DNA of 64,000 nucleotides from the NCBI RefSeq assembly GCF_004101865.1, contig NZ_CP026118.1, positions 1,116,001 to 1,180,000 of the forward strand, given 5' to 3'. Shown here one piece after another: positions 45,429-54,623 of this stretch. Both the position numbers and the translations under genes were made by a program. The notes below the pieces were generated by a model. That model was not told where the DNA came from and did not search any database. It was given only the letters and a program-made list of their open reading frames with translations. This DNA is from Halobacillus litoralis (GTDB taxonomy: Bacteria; Bacillota; Bacilli; Bacillales; Halobacillaceae). Positions within the stretch are counted from its first letter, which is position 1, and each line of letters starts with the position of its first letter.

Positions 45429-47138
45429 CTATCTTAAGTCTTTAACTTTTGCTGTACGGATCCGGTTGAGTGTTGCTGCAATTTCAAACCTTCTTGGTCT
45501 GGCAAGCTCTCCTGGATGCTGATCTTTAAACGGTGCGAATGAAGCAAGACCATGTTCATTGAATTGCTGGTCGATTTCATCTAATAAGTCGTGTAAAGAA
45601 CGTTCTTGCTTTAGCACACCTTTTTTATCTAAATGCATGACAATATCTGCGATCATGCGAGTTTGAGAAGTATCTACCAATTGTTCTACGCCATCTAAAT
45701 CGATATCCACAGCACCCATCAGAATTTTTTTCTGACCTTTGGCTTGAACTTTTTCCTTTTTGCCTTTACGTGTCTGCAAGCTGGAAGGTGAAAAGGAACG
45801 AGCGGGAAGTGCCCCGAATGTTTCTTCCGAAGAAGCGGTCCTTCCATTCGGATATTGTGCCGCGATTTGCTTAGCTTTTTCAGTTACATTATAGGGAATA
45901 TATTGATCCATCATGATTACATCGTCAGCTACATTGAAATAATCCCCGGATCCGCCCATGACCAGGATGGTAGAAACGTTAAGATCATCACGCATCTGTT
46001 TGATTTTATCAATGAATGGCGTAATCGGTTCTTTTTCTTTAACGACCAGTTCTTGCATCCGCTCATCACGAATCATGAAATTGGTCGCACTTGTATCTTC
46101 ATCAATCAGCAAACTATCAGCACCTGCTTCTAAGGCTTCAATGACATTTGCTGCTTGCGAAGTACTGCCGCTTGCATTCTCTGTTGTAAAAGTAGTCGTA
46201 TCCGTCCCGTGTGGCAGGTTTTTAATGAATGGCGATATATCCACCGTTGTCACACGCCGGCCATCTTCTGCTCTTACTTTGACGGCCTCTGGATCTGTGA
46301 GGACATATTCTCTGCCATCCCCTTTGATATGAGGATACACCCCACGCTCCATCGCATTCAACAGGGTACTTTTACCATGATAACCCCCACCTACGATCAA
46401 TACAATTCCTTTGTTCAGAGCCATGCCGGAAATAGGCTCCTCCCGATGTGGGATAGAGAATGATACACGGTTTTCCTCAGGACTCTTGAAAGCCACAGCC
46501 TCTTTCATCGGCCGTTGACTGATGCCACTCTCACGCGGCAAAACTGAACCATCTGCAACAAAGGAAATCCAACCATTTTTATTCATTTCATCATGTATTG
46601 CCTGGTGCTGGTCTGCTAGTTTACATGCATCTTCCAACTCTTCATCTTTTATGGTGAAAACAGACTGCTTCATGATTTCAGGAATAATCGAGAAAAAAAG
46701 CTTCTCTGCCTGCTTTCCATTGATACGTCGCCCATTTGCAGGCAAACCTACTGTCAAACAAATCGTCACGTCATTTTCATTAAAGGAAACGGCTGTACGC
46801 TCAAGGATCTCCTGCCCAGGTCGATCGATAGCGACCATCCCGCTTTTTCCTGAACCTTTGACGCTTGTCTGTGTTTTTGCAATAGTTTCAGCAATGGCTC
46901 GTGTCAATCGATCTTCCGCATAATACTTCCTTCGTGGTTCTTCTTTCCAGTCATTGTCTATTGGCCGATGGCGATCGTCGATACGGACTCTTATCTTCGA
47001 AGGTGCGGCAAACGGATCCCCTTGCACATAATCAATAAACAAGTCATAGGTTTGAAAAGAGTATTTCCCTTGAATTTGTTTATAGCTTTTATAGCTTTTT
47101 CCATCAATTTGTTTTAATTGTTGTTGTAACTGCTTCAT
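45429..47138 (-). CDS. ABC-class P-loop ATPase of unknown role
   Basis: 569 residues, matching the single-chain family of predicted ATPases of the ABC class. N-terminal domain about 1-235; Walker A GGGYHGKST (250-258) with Q-loop region after; Walker B LLIDED (343-348) preceded by ASGSTSQAANVIEALEAG, which resembles an ABC signature; then HTD-like and C-terminal VDIDLDGVEQLVD and ARPRRFEIAATLNRIR. No transmembrane part, no partner gene. Start ATG 47138 with AGGAGGCC upstream; 16 bp ahead of queG, so the two may be cotranscribed. Confidence 0.85.
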   Translation of the reverse strand: MKQLQQQLKQIDGKSYKSYKQIQGKYSFQTYDLFIDYVQGDPFAAPSKIRVRIDDRHRPIDNDWKEEPRRKYYAEDRLTRAIAETIAKTQTSVKGSGKSGMVAIDRPGQEILERTAVSFNENDVTICLTVGLPANGRRINGKQAEKLFFSIIPEIMKQSVFTIKDEELEDACKLADQHQAIHDEMNKNGWISFVADGSVLPRESGISQRPMKEAVAFKSPEENRVSFSIPHREEPISGMALNKGIVLIVGGGYHGKSTLLNAMERGVYPHIKGDGREYVLTDPEAVKVRAEDGRRVTTVDISPFIKNLPHGTDTTTFTTENASGSTSQAANVIEALEAGADSLLIDEDTSATNFMIRDERMQELVVKEKEPITPFIDKIKQMRDDLNVSTILVMGGSGDYFNVADDVIMMDQYIPYNVTEKAKQIAAQYPNGRTASSEETFGALPARSFSPSSLQTRKGKKEKVQAKGQKKILMGAVDIDLDGVEQLVDTSQTRMIADIVMHLDKKGVLKQERSLHDLLDEIDQQFNEHGLASFAPFKDQHPGELARPRRFEIAATLNRIRTAKVKDLR

Positions 47139-47193
47139 ATTTTGGCCTCCTATGTTAAAACGATCTACTATAGGGTGTATCCAATTTTCATCA

Positions 47194-47240
47194 ATAAAAA
47201 ACGCAATGCTTCGTTACTCAATTAACGAAACACTGCGTTG
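47194..47240 (-). terminator. Terminator after tRNA-Gly
   Basis: Stem AACGCAGTGTTTCGTTA pairing with TAACGAAGCATTGCGTT, then TTTTT on the minus strand, about 40 bp past the tRNA. Confidence 0.8.
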
Positions 47241-47279
47241 GTTCACATAAGTATAAAATAAATGCATCACAATAGTGAA

Positions 47280-47353
47280 TGGAGCGGGTGAAGGGAATCG
47301 AACCCTCATCATCAGCTTGGAAGGCTGAGGTTTTACCACTAAACTACACCCGC
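47280..47353 (-). tRNA. tRNA-Gly (anticodon TCC)
   Basis: 74 nt with CCA encoded. Acceptor GCGGGTG/CACCCGC, D arm TAGTTTAGTGGTAAAA, anticodon loop CTTCCAA, T arm GAGGGTTCGATTCCCTT. Complete and foldable. Confidence 0.95.
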
Positions 47354-47634
47354 ATATTTAAAATCTCATTAATCATGTTGTCTTAAAATCATGTCATGCT
47401 CCTTCCTCTACTCGATTATTCAAGGAAGTGATATCCGTCGGAGCAACTCGCAGTTTACTCGGCAGAAGCTTTGCTCGTGGCTGAGGTTTTACCACTAAAC
47501 TACACCCGCATATTTAAAATCTCATTAATCATGTTGTCTTAAAATCATGTCATGCTCCTTCCTCTACTCGATTATTCAAGGAAGCGATATCCGTCGGAGC
47601 AACTCGCAGTTTACTCGGCAGAAGCTTTGCTCGT
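47323..47634. repeat. 156-bp tandem duplication seeded in tRNA-Gly
   Basis: Two units of 156 bp (47323-47478 and 47479-47634) differing by one base, each beginning with the 31-nt 5' half of tRNA-Gly and followed by 125 bp of flank. A third 5' half follows at 47635. Confidence 0.9.
47479..47509 (-). pseudogene. tRNA-Gly 5'-half fragment, copy 2
   Basis: Identical over 31 nt to the 5' half (acceptor strand, D arm and first half of the anticodon stem) of the intact tRNA-Gly; no 3' half follows. Confidence 0.9.
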
Positions 47635-47665
47635 GGCTGAGATTTTGCCACTAAACTACACCCGC
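47635..47665 (-). pseudogene. tRNA-Gly 5'-half fragment, copy 3
   Basis: Same 31-nt half with two substitutions (one in the D loop). Its upstream flank differs, so this is probably next to the original promoter. Confidence 0.85.
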
Positions 47666-47831
47666 GTGAATGTATGTTCATAATCATGATTACAATTGCC
47701 ATTATAACAATCGAAATCTATCGATGCAATGAAAATTTTGATATTTTTTGTCGAATATTCTCTTATTCTGAGATCATCGCTGAAACTTTTAATTAGCGTA
47801 GACGTATGTTATAAGAAGGAGGGAGAAGCTA

Positions 47832-48020
47832 ATGATTAATCTTTTTCTCGGAATTTGTATGGTCGGTATCACTTCACTTATTGTATGGAGTTATATTTTC
47901 GATCCGAACAATGGTCTAGTAGTCTCTTTTACAAAGAAAAAGTTTATACTTACCCTTGTCGTCTTGAGTCTTATTACAATTTACTTATTATCCACTGGGA
48001 TCTACCACTCCTTCCTGTAA
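47832..48020 (+). CDS. Small two-helix membrane protein, 62 residues
   Basis: ATG with AAGGAGGGAG 7 nt upstream. MINLFLGICMVGITSLIVWSYIF then a short polar loop and FILTLVVLSLITIYLLSTGIY: two membrane helices. No family recognised. Possible weak terminator at 48059-48091. Located between tRNA-Gly and the DMT transporter. Confidence 0.6.
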   Translation: MINLFLGICMVGITSLIVWSYIFDPNNGLVVSFTKKKFILTLVVLSLITIYLLSTGIYHSFL

Positions 48021-48337
48021 ATCAATGGGAACGACCTTTATTTAACACCAGCTAACTAAAGGGAACCACTGAAATAGCAATCCCCTTTTTAATTCCTTCT
48101 GGATTGAAATACGAAAATCAATGAAAAAACGACAAATGCGAGCAAATGAATAGAATCAATGAAGAGTTTGAAAAGGTCGAACAGAACTGTTGTACTCAAA
48201 CCGCACACCCCCACAGAAGGATTTTGCGAGGTTTCCTGGCAGTGCTTCGCAAAGAAGATAGTGGGTTGAAAGCTAAGAAAGTTCAGCGGTGTTTCGATAT
48301 TTGATTATATATTTTATTGTGCACTGAATCTAAAACT

Positions 48338-49303
48338 TTATGCTTCGTTCACCTTACTTTTCACGCCTCTATGATTCTTTCTCTTCTTACCGATTTGTGT
48401 CGTCAACACGACTCCGGATATAACCAATAGCGCTCCCGTCACTTGCATCAGAGTGATCTTTTCTCCTAACCATAAGTAAGCTCCTCCCATGGTGAATACA
48501 GGCAGGAAATTCAGAAATACAGAAGCTTTCGAAGCACCTAGCTGTTCCACGGCATTATTGTAAAAAATGAGAGCAATCAAAGATGGGAAAATCCCTAGAT
48601 ACAAGAAGCCGAGAATATAGTCCACTTTCCATAAATACGGGACGCCATACACCCACCATTCTATAACGACGAATGGAAATAAAACGAGGGTAGCTATACT
48701 TGTCATCATAAACAGAGCACCTAATGGCGGAAACAGATGGATGGATTGTTTCACAACAATCGAATACACTGACCAGGATAAAATGGCTCCGATCATAATG
48801 ATATCCCCTATATTCCAATTCAGCGAAACTAAGTTCCCGAAACGCCCATCTATAACCACCCAAAGGGCACCGGTAAAGGAGATGATCACTCCGATCCATT
48901 GAAGTGGCAATAAGCGTTCCTTCAATAAAAACGCACTTAAAATTACAGTTAAAACAGGAATGACAGTCTCAAGAACGGATACATTAGTTGCAGACGTATA
49001 TTGTAATGCCCCGTAAATAAACGTATTGAAAAAAGCCACTCCCGTTAATGTCATGATTAAAAGTGGCCGCCTGTGGTTCCAAAAAGTCGCCCTATGTTCG
49101 CGTGCGCTGCGGATACCGATAGGGAATAGGAAAATCAATGCAACAAACAAACGTAAAAATGCAATGGTGAATGGAAGCAAGTCATTCAATGCTTTTCCAA
49201 TTAAAATATTCCCTGCATAAAATAGTACGACGAAAATCAAAAGTATGTATGGATACACAACCCCCAGCCTCCCCTGCATATCTTTCTTAATCCAATGTAA
49301 CAT
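48338..49303 (-). CDS. DMT superfamily transporter (EamA family)
   Basis: About 321 residues from ATG 49303; ten helices in two EamA repeats (IAFLRLFVALIFLFPIG...; and GASKASVFLNFLPVFTMGGAYLWLGEKIT). Such proteins export amino acids or metabolites. Start uncertain: ATG 49303 has a weak AAGTGA, ATG 49279 (MQGRLGVVYPY) has AAGAAAG. Single gene. Substrate unknown. Confidence 0.88.
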   Translation of the reverse strand: MLHWIKKDMQGRLGVVYPYILLIFVVLFYAGNILIGKALNDLLPFTIAFLRLFVALIFLFPIGIRSAREHRATFWNHRRPLLIMTLTGVAFFNTFIYGALQYTSATNVSVLETVIPVLTVILSAFLLKERLLPLQWIGVIISFTGALWVVIDGRFGNLVSLNWNIGDIIMIGAILSWSVYSIVVKQSIHLFPPLGALFMMTSIATLVLFPFVVIEWWVYGVPYLWKVDYILGFLYLGIFPSLIALIFYNNAVEQLGASKASVFLNFLPVFTMGGAYLWLGEKITLMQVTGALLVISGVVLTTQIGKKRKNHRGVKSKVNEA

Positions 49304-49360
49304 GAATTCACTTCTATGAAAGCTTAGAGGTGCACACAAGAACAAAAGTATAAGCGCATT

Positions 49361-49445
49361 TTAACCCGACAAGCATAAGCCAAAAACGCCGATGACGTTC
49401 TTTGTCTCAGAGAGGATTGACTTAAGACGTCGCCGGGGCAGGCTT
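49361..49445. repeat. Repeat family C, single diverged module
   Basis: CCCGACAAGCATAAGCC, ACGTTCTTTGTCTC and GGATTGACTTAAGACGTCG, the same order as in the 38326-38829 array. Confidence 0.6.
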
Positions 49446-49498
49446 TGCCTTATGAAGCATGTAATATTCACAGCTGATATTATAAGTATTAGACGATA

Positions 49499-49528
49499 AA
49501 AAAAAGAGCCACCTAAGCGGCTCTTTTT
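49499..49528 (-). terminator. Intrinsic terminator
   Basis: AAAAAGAGCC/GGCTCTTTTT with an 8-nt loop; ends the 49533-49985 gene and perhaps acts both ways. Confidence 0.85.
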
Positions 49529-49532
49529 CCAT

Positions 49533-49985
49533 TTATAAGACCACCGTGTTTTTCAAAGCAGCGATCAAATTCTCAAACTCTTCTTCAATCTGACTAGTAA
49601 TATCTGATTTTCTGTAGGTTTCATCTTCTTCCATTGAGAGTCCGGGTTCAATCATTAACGTTCGCCCACCTATAAATACAACTTCGATTTTACGAGGCGG
49701 AGTGTTCTCTTTCAGGCTATACTCTTCAAAATACTCCTTCAACGAAATGATTTTTTCCGTGAAAAGTGTTTCCTTCTTCAAAGACATATCAGGTGAAAGG
49801 CTGAGAACGGTCAAAGTACGGTCATTCCGATTTACAATGAACAATTGCTGCTGCCCAGAACTTAGAACTTCCAATGAACAATAGTTGTCGGATTCAAACA
49901 AATCTTCCGTAAACTCAAGGACTGCCGCCGATCTCAGTTTGTTCAAATCACCTGTACTTAACCTTTCTTTGAGAGGGATGGACAT
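49533..49985 (-). CDS. Hypothetical protein, 150 residues
   Basis: Not recognised. MSIPLKERLSTGDLNKLRSAAVLEF start; beta-rich centre (CSLEVLSSGQQQLFIVNRNDRTLTVLSLSPD) and KIEVVFIGGRTLMIEPG, then an acidic helical C-terminus (MEEDETYRKSDITSQIEEEFENLIAAL). No signal peptide or membrane segment; cytoplasmic. AAGGAGG 10 nt before ATG. Monocistronic with terminator. Confidence 0.65.
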   Translation of the reverse strand: MSIPLKERLSTGDLNKLRSAAVLEFTEDLFESDNYCSLEVLSSGQQQLFIVNRNDRTLTVLSLSPDMSLKKETLFTEKIISLKEYFEEYSLKENTPPRKIEVVFIGGRTLMIEPGLSMEEDETYRKSDITSQIEEEFENLIAALKNTVVL

Positions 49986-50196
49986 GGAATGAAAACCTCC
50001 TTAAAGTATCTTCACTCTTTCCTTCCCCTATAATGATAGGAAACAAACCAGACCACTAAAAAATAAACAAATTTTACCACAAACAATAAGGAGCAGGGAT
50101 TCTAAAGTTCGACGGTTTCGACACACTCTTGTATAAATAGAGATTATTCTCAAAAAGCATCATTAAATCCAACATCGAACCTACTATTTAATGAGC

Positions 50197-50721
50197 TTAC
50201 AATCGGTCGTGGATATACTTAAATAAATTCACTGTTTCAATATAGACATCAATACTTTTATTTTCAATTGAAAGAGCAAGCTTTCCGCTGGCAGTTTTAG
50301 CTAGTTCGCGGATTTCTTCATCATTTGTAAGATCCAGGAGTTGTTTGATCATATCTTGTTTTTCCTGGCTGTCTTTTTTCAAAGCTTTCCATTCCTCTTT
50401 TGTATCCATTTCAATCGATTGTAAATCCTCCGTGACCCCTTGACCTAAACCAGAGAACAAATCTTTCACTTGGGCGTTTTCTTTTGCACTCTCCTGTATC
50501 GACCTGAGAGTTCGTGGATCTACTATTTCTTCTTTCTGTGCTATCACTCCAGCCGTTTCGTCCTGCTCGATCGTCACTGTTTCATAATTATCCTGACTTT
50601 CGATATTCTGAATTGCGTTTACTTCAGTGGCTCCTTTTTCATCTATTTCTGCTAGTTGCCACACACCAAAACTGATCGCCAGCACTCCCAGGATCGATGT
50701 TCCTTTGACGAACTTACTCAT
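50197..50721 (-). CDS. Hypothetical membrane-anchored or secreted protein
   Basis: 174 residues from ATG 50721 (AAGGGA 6 nt upstream; ATG 50727 overlaps the ribosome site). One hydrophobic helix near the start (GTSILGVLAISFGVWQLA) serves as anchor or signal; the rest is acidic and helical (EEWKALKKDSQEKQDMIKQLLDL), likely outside the cell. No family recognised. Confidence 0.6.
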   Translation of the reverse strand: MSKFVKGTSILGVLAISFGVWQLAEIDEKGATEVNAIQNIESQDNYETVTIEQDETAGVIAQKEEIVDPRTLRSIQESAKENAQVKDLFSGLGQGVTEDLQSIEMDTKEEWKALKKDSQEKQDMIKQLLDLTNDEEIRELAKTASGKLALSIENKSIDVYIETVNLFKYIHDRL

Positions 50722-50839
50722 ATCCATTCCCTTCCTATAAAGTATTTCCCATTAACCCTATGTATTTGATTTTTTCGACAATTCTCTTTGTAACACAATT
50801 GTAACATTCCCAAGAAATACCGTAAACGTAATTGTTGGA

Positions 50840-50869
50840 TAAAAGTGCAAAAAAAAGAGAAGCAAATGC
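50840..50869 (-). terminator. Intrinsic terminator of the TraB-family gene
   Basis: AAGAGAGGAGC/GCTTCTCTT with eight T on the minus strand. Confidence 0.75.
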
Positions 50870-50918
50870 TCCTCTCTTGAAATGGTTTCTATAAATGGAT
50901 GGTGGGCAGCCAAGCACT

Positions 50919-52091
50919 CTATAAATTTTCAATGAATAGGCGGATGACATCAGCTCCACCAATGAAAGTACCCAGTGAACTTCCTATGTTAGCAAGTACG
51001 ACAACCAATAAAATACGAGTTACTTTATTGTTCCAAAAACCTTTGACACTTGTCACATCATCCGAAAGTGTTTCAAAGTCAGCCACATTCGGCCGACGGA
51101 AATAGGCTTGTACAATTCCCGCAAACCAACCTGCTGCTATTAAGGGGTTCAATGATGTGATTGGAGCAAGAACAAATGCTGTCACCACTGCAAGGGGATG
51201 TGCCAGTGCAGCAGCAGCACCAATGGCAGAAAATGAACCATTCCATAAAACCCAGCTGATCGTTTGTTGTGTTCCGGCAGCTGGATTAGCCCAAAACGTA
51301 TAAAGGATGATCGATAAGATAAGAAACGGGATTGACCAACCAATAATTTTGGGAAGCTTTGACTTAGGTGGCCTTTGAGTCAACTGCTTCAAATCATGCT
51401 CTTTATGAATTTCCTCTTTTATACCTGGTACATGAGCAGCACCGAGTACTGCCACCACTTTTTCACCTGGTGCTTTTCTGATTTTCTGGGCGAGGTATTG
51501 GTCTCTTTCATCTATAAGCGGTTTTTTCAAAGCAGGAAAATTATCCGTCAGGTCTTGCAGCATACCGTCCAGCATATCCTGGGACTTCATTTTTTCTAAT
51601 TCCTCTTCAGAAATTTTGTCATTACTGAAAATCCCATAGAAAATTGATAGAAGAAGCTTCCCTTTCCCAATGAAACCAATGTTTCCCCAAATCCGTGAAA
51701 AGGTAATTTGAATATTTCTGTCGGCTAATACCAGCTCAGCCCCTGTCTTCTCTGCTGAGTCCATTCCCTGGATCATTTCCTGCCCAGCTTGGATTCCGAA
51801 TTGTTGGGCCATTTTTCTCTGGAAAGATGAAATTGCTAAATTAACGAGTAAGAGCGTGGCTTTTTTATTTTTTATCACTTCAAAAATGTCTGTATTTTTC
51901 CAACGGTCGCCATCCTTAATTGACTGGTACCTTTGTTCATCAAGTTCTACACAGACCGAATCCGGTTGTTCATTTTCAATTACCTCTTTAACCTGTTCAG
52001 CACTCTGTTTAGAAACATGAGCCGTTCCGATCAGAATGTATTCTTTATCATCAATGTGAATGCGCGTAATGTTTTCTTCCATGACAGCCAT
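50919..52091 (-). CDS. TraB/TIGR00261 family membrane protein
   Basis: 390 residues. N-terminal TraB domain (about 8-235) with the two hallmark motifs GTAHVS (22-27) and GAAHVPGI (about 218-225) and conserved Glu (VCVELDEQRY), then three to five membrane helices. Relatives include TraB, which shuts down pheromone in enterococcal plasmids, and TIKI-like putative metalloproteases; here it is chromosomal with no pheromone genes nearby, so the role is open. Start ATG 52091 with AAGGAAGG. Confidence 0.88.
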   Translation of the reverse strand: MAVMEENITRIHIDDKEYILIGTAHVSKQSAEQVKEVIENEQPDSVCVELDEQRYQSIKDGDRWKNTDIFEVIKNKKATLLLVNLAISSFQRKMAQQFGIQAGQEMIQGMDSAEKTGAELVLADRNIQITFSRIWGNIGFIGKGKLLLSIFYGIFSNDKISEEELEKMKSQDMLDGMLQDLTDNFPALKKPLIDERDQYLAQKIRKAPGEKVVAVLGAAHVPGIKEEIHKEHDLKQLTQRPPKSKLPKIIGWSIPFLILSIILYTFWANPAAGTQQTISWVLWNGSFSAIGAAAALAHPLAVVTAFVLAPITSLNPLIAAGWFAGIVQAYFRRPNVADFETLSDDVTSVKGFWNNKVTRILLVVVLANIGSSLGTFIGGADVIRLFIENL

Positions 52092-52215
52092 ATAATCCTT
52101 CCTTTTATCCTATGTACGAATTTTTACTCTCCCTCTAATACTAAACTAGAATAGACCATTTGAGAATCCTTTCCTATGGGATCAGTTAAAGTTAGTGGTT
52201 GATAATAAGTGAAGT

Positions 52216-52431
52216 TCAACTATAATAAGCCGATGGGTAATTGATAAAACCGATCAAGTCAATCACCCCCGCTGTAATGAGTACGAGAGCCAGTCCAATG
52301 AAAATAAGACGAATGACTTTGTGACTTGTTTTCTCTGTTTTGAAATGTTTGATTCCTTGTAAGGGGAAAAATAAAATGCATAATCCAAATAGAAGAGTAA
52401 AAATAAAAAAGATAACACACCTCCAAAGCAA
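52216..52431 (-). CDS. Small two-helix membrane protein
   Basis: 71 residues from TTG 52431 (GGGGGAG 8 nt upstream) or 78 from ATG 52452, which has no ribosome site. LLWRCVIFFIFTLLFGLCILFF, a charged loop (KHFKTEKTSHKVIR), then LIFIGLALVLITAGVIDLIGF. Function unknown. Confidence 0.5.
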   Translation of the reverse strand: MLWRCVIFFIFTLLFGLCILFFPLQGIKHFKTEKTSHKVIRLIFIGLALVLITAGVIDLIGFINYPSAYYS

Positions 52432-52557
52432 ATAAACTGCTCCCCCTTCCATACGAATGACAATTATTTCAGTTTCAATAAAAATTACAGTGTGAACATT
52501 TCATGATCGGTAATAGAAGTTAAAGGTCAACATTCACCTTATAAAACCACTGTTGCA

Positions 52558-52586
52558 TTGACAAACCTGTAAAGGAAAGATAAAAT
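52558..52586 (+). promoter_or_regulatory. Promoter of the riboswitch-ade transcript
   Basis: Consensus TTGACA (52558-52563), 17-bp spacer, TAAAAT (52581-52586), 25 bp ahead of the aptamer. Confidence 0.85.
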
Positions 52587-52611
52587 CTCTATAAATTATA
52601 GGAATAATGAA

Positions 52612-52683
52612 TTACTCGTATATTTTTGGAAATAGGGTCCAAACGTTTCTACCAAACTACCGTAAATGGTTTGACTACGAGAG
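52612..52683 (+). ncRNA. Purine riboswitch, guanine class
   Basis: P1 arms CTCG (52615-52618) and CGAG; J1/2 TATATTT; P2 TTTGGA/TCCAAA; J2/3 GTTTCTACC; P3 loop CCGTAAA; J3/1 GACTA. The base at the specificity position of J3/1 (GACTACG, equal to C74 of xpt) is C, the guanine/hypoxanthine type; adenine aptamers have T there. Followed by a GGATAG hairpin (52685-52716) and a terminator, so ligand binding should switch the gene off. Confidence 0.9.
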
Positions 52684-52728
52684 GGATAGGCGGCAGTGTC
52701 ATGAGCAGTCGCTATCCTTCTTTTGTCG

Positions 52729-52757
52729 AACCCTAGTGTCTGAACTAGGGTTTTTTT
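52729..52757 (+). terminator. Riboswitch expression-platform terminator
   Basis: AACCCTAGT/ACTAGGGTT followed by seven T, 23 bp before the ade start. Confidence 0.9.
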
Positions 52758-52780
52758 ATATCAAAAGGAGGGGGAACATC

Positions 52781-54520
52781 ATGAAAGTCAATCAAGAAAC
52801 CATGACTAAAAACATTCAAATAGCTATTAAAGAATTACCCGCAGACCTAGTCATAAAAAACGCTAAGGTCATTGATGTGTTCAACCTGGAAATCCTTCAT
52901 ACAGATGTCGCCATTGCTGGGGGACGAATCGTGGGGTTAGGAAAATATGAAGGGAAAGAAACATTTAATGCTGAGGGCAAGTTTTTAGCTCCTTCCTTTA
53001 TCGATGGGCACGTTCATATTGAATCATCTATGGTGCCCCCGTCTAAGTTTGCCAAAGTTGTTCTTCCGCATGGGGTTACAACTGTCATTACTGATCCCCA
53101 TGAAATAGGAAATGTGCTGGGTAAAGCCGGCATAGAGTTCATGATCGAGAACTCAAAGAAACTTCCATTAGATGTCCTTTTCATGTTACCTTCCTGCGTT
53201 CCTGCTACCCCATTTGAAAATTCAGGAGCGAAACTTACCGCTGAAGATCTTCGGCCATTCTTATCTCATGAACAAGTCTTAGGATTGGCCGAAGTGATGG
53301 ATTATCCTTCCTTAAAAAATGCGAGTCCCTCTCTTCTTGAAAAAATAGTTGAAACACGAGCCCAAGGTGGACAAATCGATGGCCACTTGGCTGGGTTAGA
53401 TGAGAATGCTGTTAATGTTTATACGAGTGCAGGAGTTAAAACAGACCATGAATGCAATACATCAGAGGAAGCATTGCATCGATTAAGACGCGGGATGTAT
53501 TTAATGATTCGAGAAGGATCTGTGGCCAAAGATCTAAACGCAATACTCCCTGTCGTCAACGCTCACAACTTAAGACGCTGCCTGTTCTGTACAGATGACA
53601 AACACATTGATGACCTTATAAAGGAAGGCAGTATCGACCATCATGTACGCTTAGCAGTCAAGCAGGGTTTTGACCCGTTGATGGCAATTCAAATGGCAAC
53701 GCTAAATCCAGCTGAATGTTATGGGCTCCAGCAAAAAGGGGCAATTGCTCCCGGCTATGAAGCGGACTTTCTTCTTTTTGATGATATGAAAGACCTTGAT
53801 ATCACCCATGTTTTTAAAAAAGGACGATTAGTCGCTCGTCACGGGAAATTTATAGAAGAAGATATTGAAACCAGCCAATTGCCAGAAAGCATAAAAGGCA
53901 CAGTCCACCTCACGAAGTTGACTAAAGCATCGCTTGCCATCCCGATGAATGGCACTAGTAAAGCAAACATTATCCAGATGTATCCAAACCAACTTAGAAC
54001 TACCCATATCACAGAAGATGTGAATGTGTGTAAGGGTCATTTTCTTCCCTCCGTAGGAAATGACCAACTAAAAATCGCTGTTATAGAAAGACACCATAAG
54101 ACTGGAAATATCGGCCTAGGGATTATCAAAGGGATCGGACTTCAAAAAGGGGCCATCGCCACAACGATTGCTCATGACTCACATAACATTGTCGCAGTAG
54201 GGACGAATGACGATGATATTCTGAAAGCAATCGGCCACTTAGAAGAGATGGGAGGAGGATTAGCAATTACTGAAAACAGCACCCTGCTTTCCTCTCTCCC
54301 GCTTCCCATCGCCGGCTTGATGTCAGACCGAAAATCGGAACAAGTGGATGCAGGCTTGAAACATATCCATGAAACACTCTACAAACAAGGATTCAGAGGA
54401 CAATTCAATCCTTTTTTAACCTTGTCCTTCATGACATTGCCAGTCATACCTTCGTTGAAAATAACTGACAAAGGTTTATTCGATGTAGAAAATTCAAAGC
54501 ATATAAAGGTTTCTTTATAA
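52781..54520 (+). CDS. ade: Adenine deaminase
   Basis: 579 residues from ATG 52781 with AAAAGGAGGGGG upstream; open frame further 5' is riboswitch leader. Converts adenine to hypoxanthine and ammonia in purine salvage. Amidohydrolase metal motif GHVHIESSM (H77, H79, E81), TDPHEIGNV (about 105-113), CLFCTDDKHIDDL, and ALNPA..YGL. C-terminal VGTNDDDILKAIGHLEEMGGGLA. Regulated by a guanine-class riboswitch, so its product hypoxanthine (a ligand of that class) could feed back on its own synthesis. Works in the same pathway as the PurR-controlled permease at 22.6 kb. Confidence 0.95.
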   Translation: MKVNQETMTKNIQIAIKELPADLVIKNAKVIDVFNLEILHTDVAIAGGRIVGLGKYEGKETFNAEGKFLAPSFIDGHVHIESSMVPPSKFAKVVLPHGVTTVITDPHEIGNVLGKAGIEFMIENSKKLPLDVLFMLPSCVPATPFENSGAKLTAEDLRPFLSHEQVLGLAEVMDYPSLKNASPSLLEKIVETRAQGGQIDGHLAGLDENAVNVYTSAGVKTDHECNTSEEALHRLRRGMYLMIREGSVAKDLNAILPVVNAHNLRRCLFCTDDKHIDDLIKEGSIDHHVRLAVKQGFDPLMAIQMATLNPAECYGLQQKGAIAPGYEADFLLFDDMKDLDITHVFKKGRLVARHGKFIEEDIETSQLPESIKGTVHLTKLTKASLAIPMNGTSKANIIQMYPNQLRTTHITEDVNVCKGHFLPSVGNDQLKIAVIERHHKTGNIGLGIIKGIGLQKGAIATTIAHDSHNIVAVGTNDDDILKAIGHLEEMGGGLAITENSTLLSSLPLPIAGLMSDRKSEQVDAGLKHIHETLYKQGFRGQFNPFLTLSFMTLPVIPSLKITDKGLFDVENSKHIKVSL

Positions 54521-54576
54521 TCTGGTATATTTAATAACCATCTCACAAGGTGTCACACACAGTTATTCTGGACAGT

Positions 54577-54608
54577 AAAAGAGATCAGGCGCTAGCCTGA
54601 CCTCTTTT
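54577..54608. terminator. Bidirectional intrinsic terminator
   Basis: AAAAGAG.TCAGGC/GCCTGA.CTCTTTT between convergent genes, T tracts both ways. Confidence 0.88.
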
Positions 54609-54623
54609 ATACCCTAACTAGTA

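Noticed and set aside
47323..47665. CRISPR-like look of evenly spaced 31-nt repeats
   Set aside because: Spacers are nearly identical and the repeats are tRNA-Gly halves; it is a tandem duplication.
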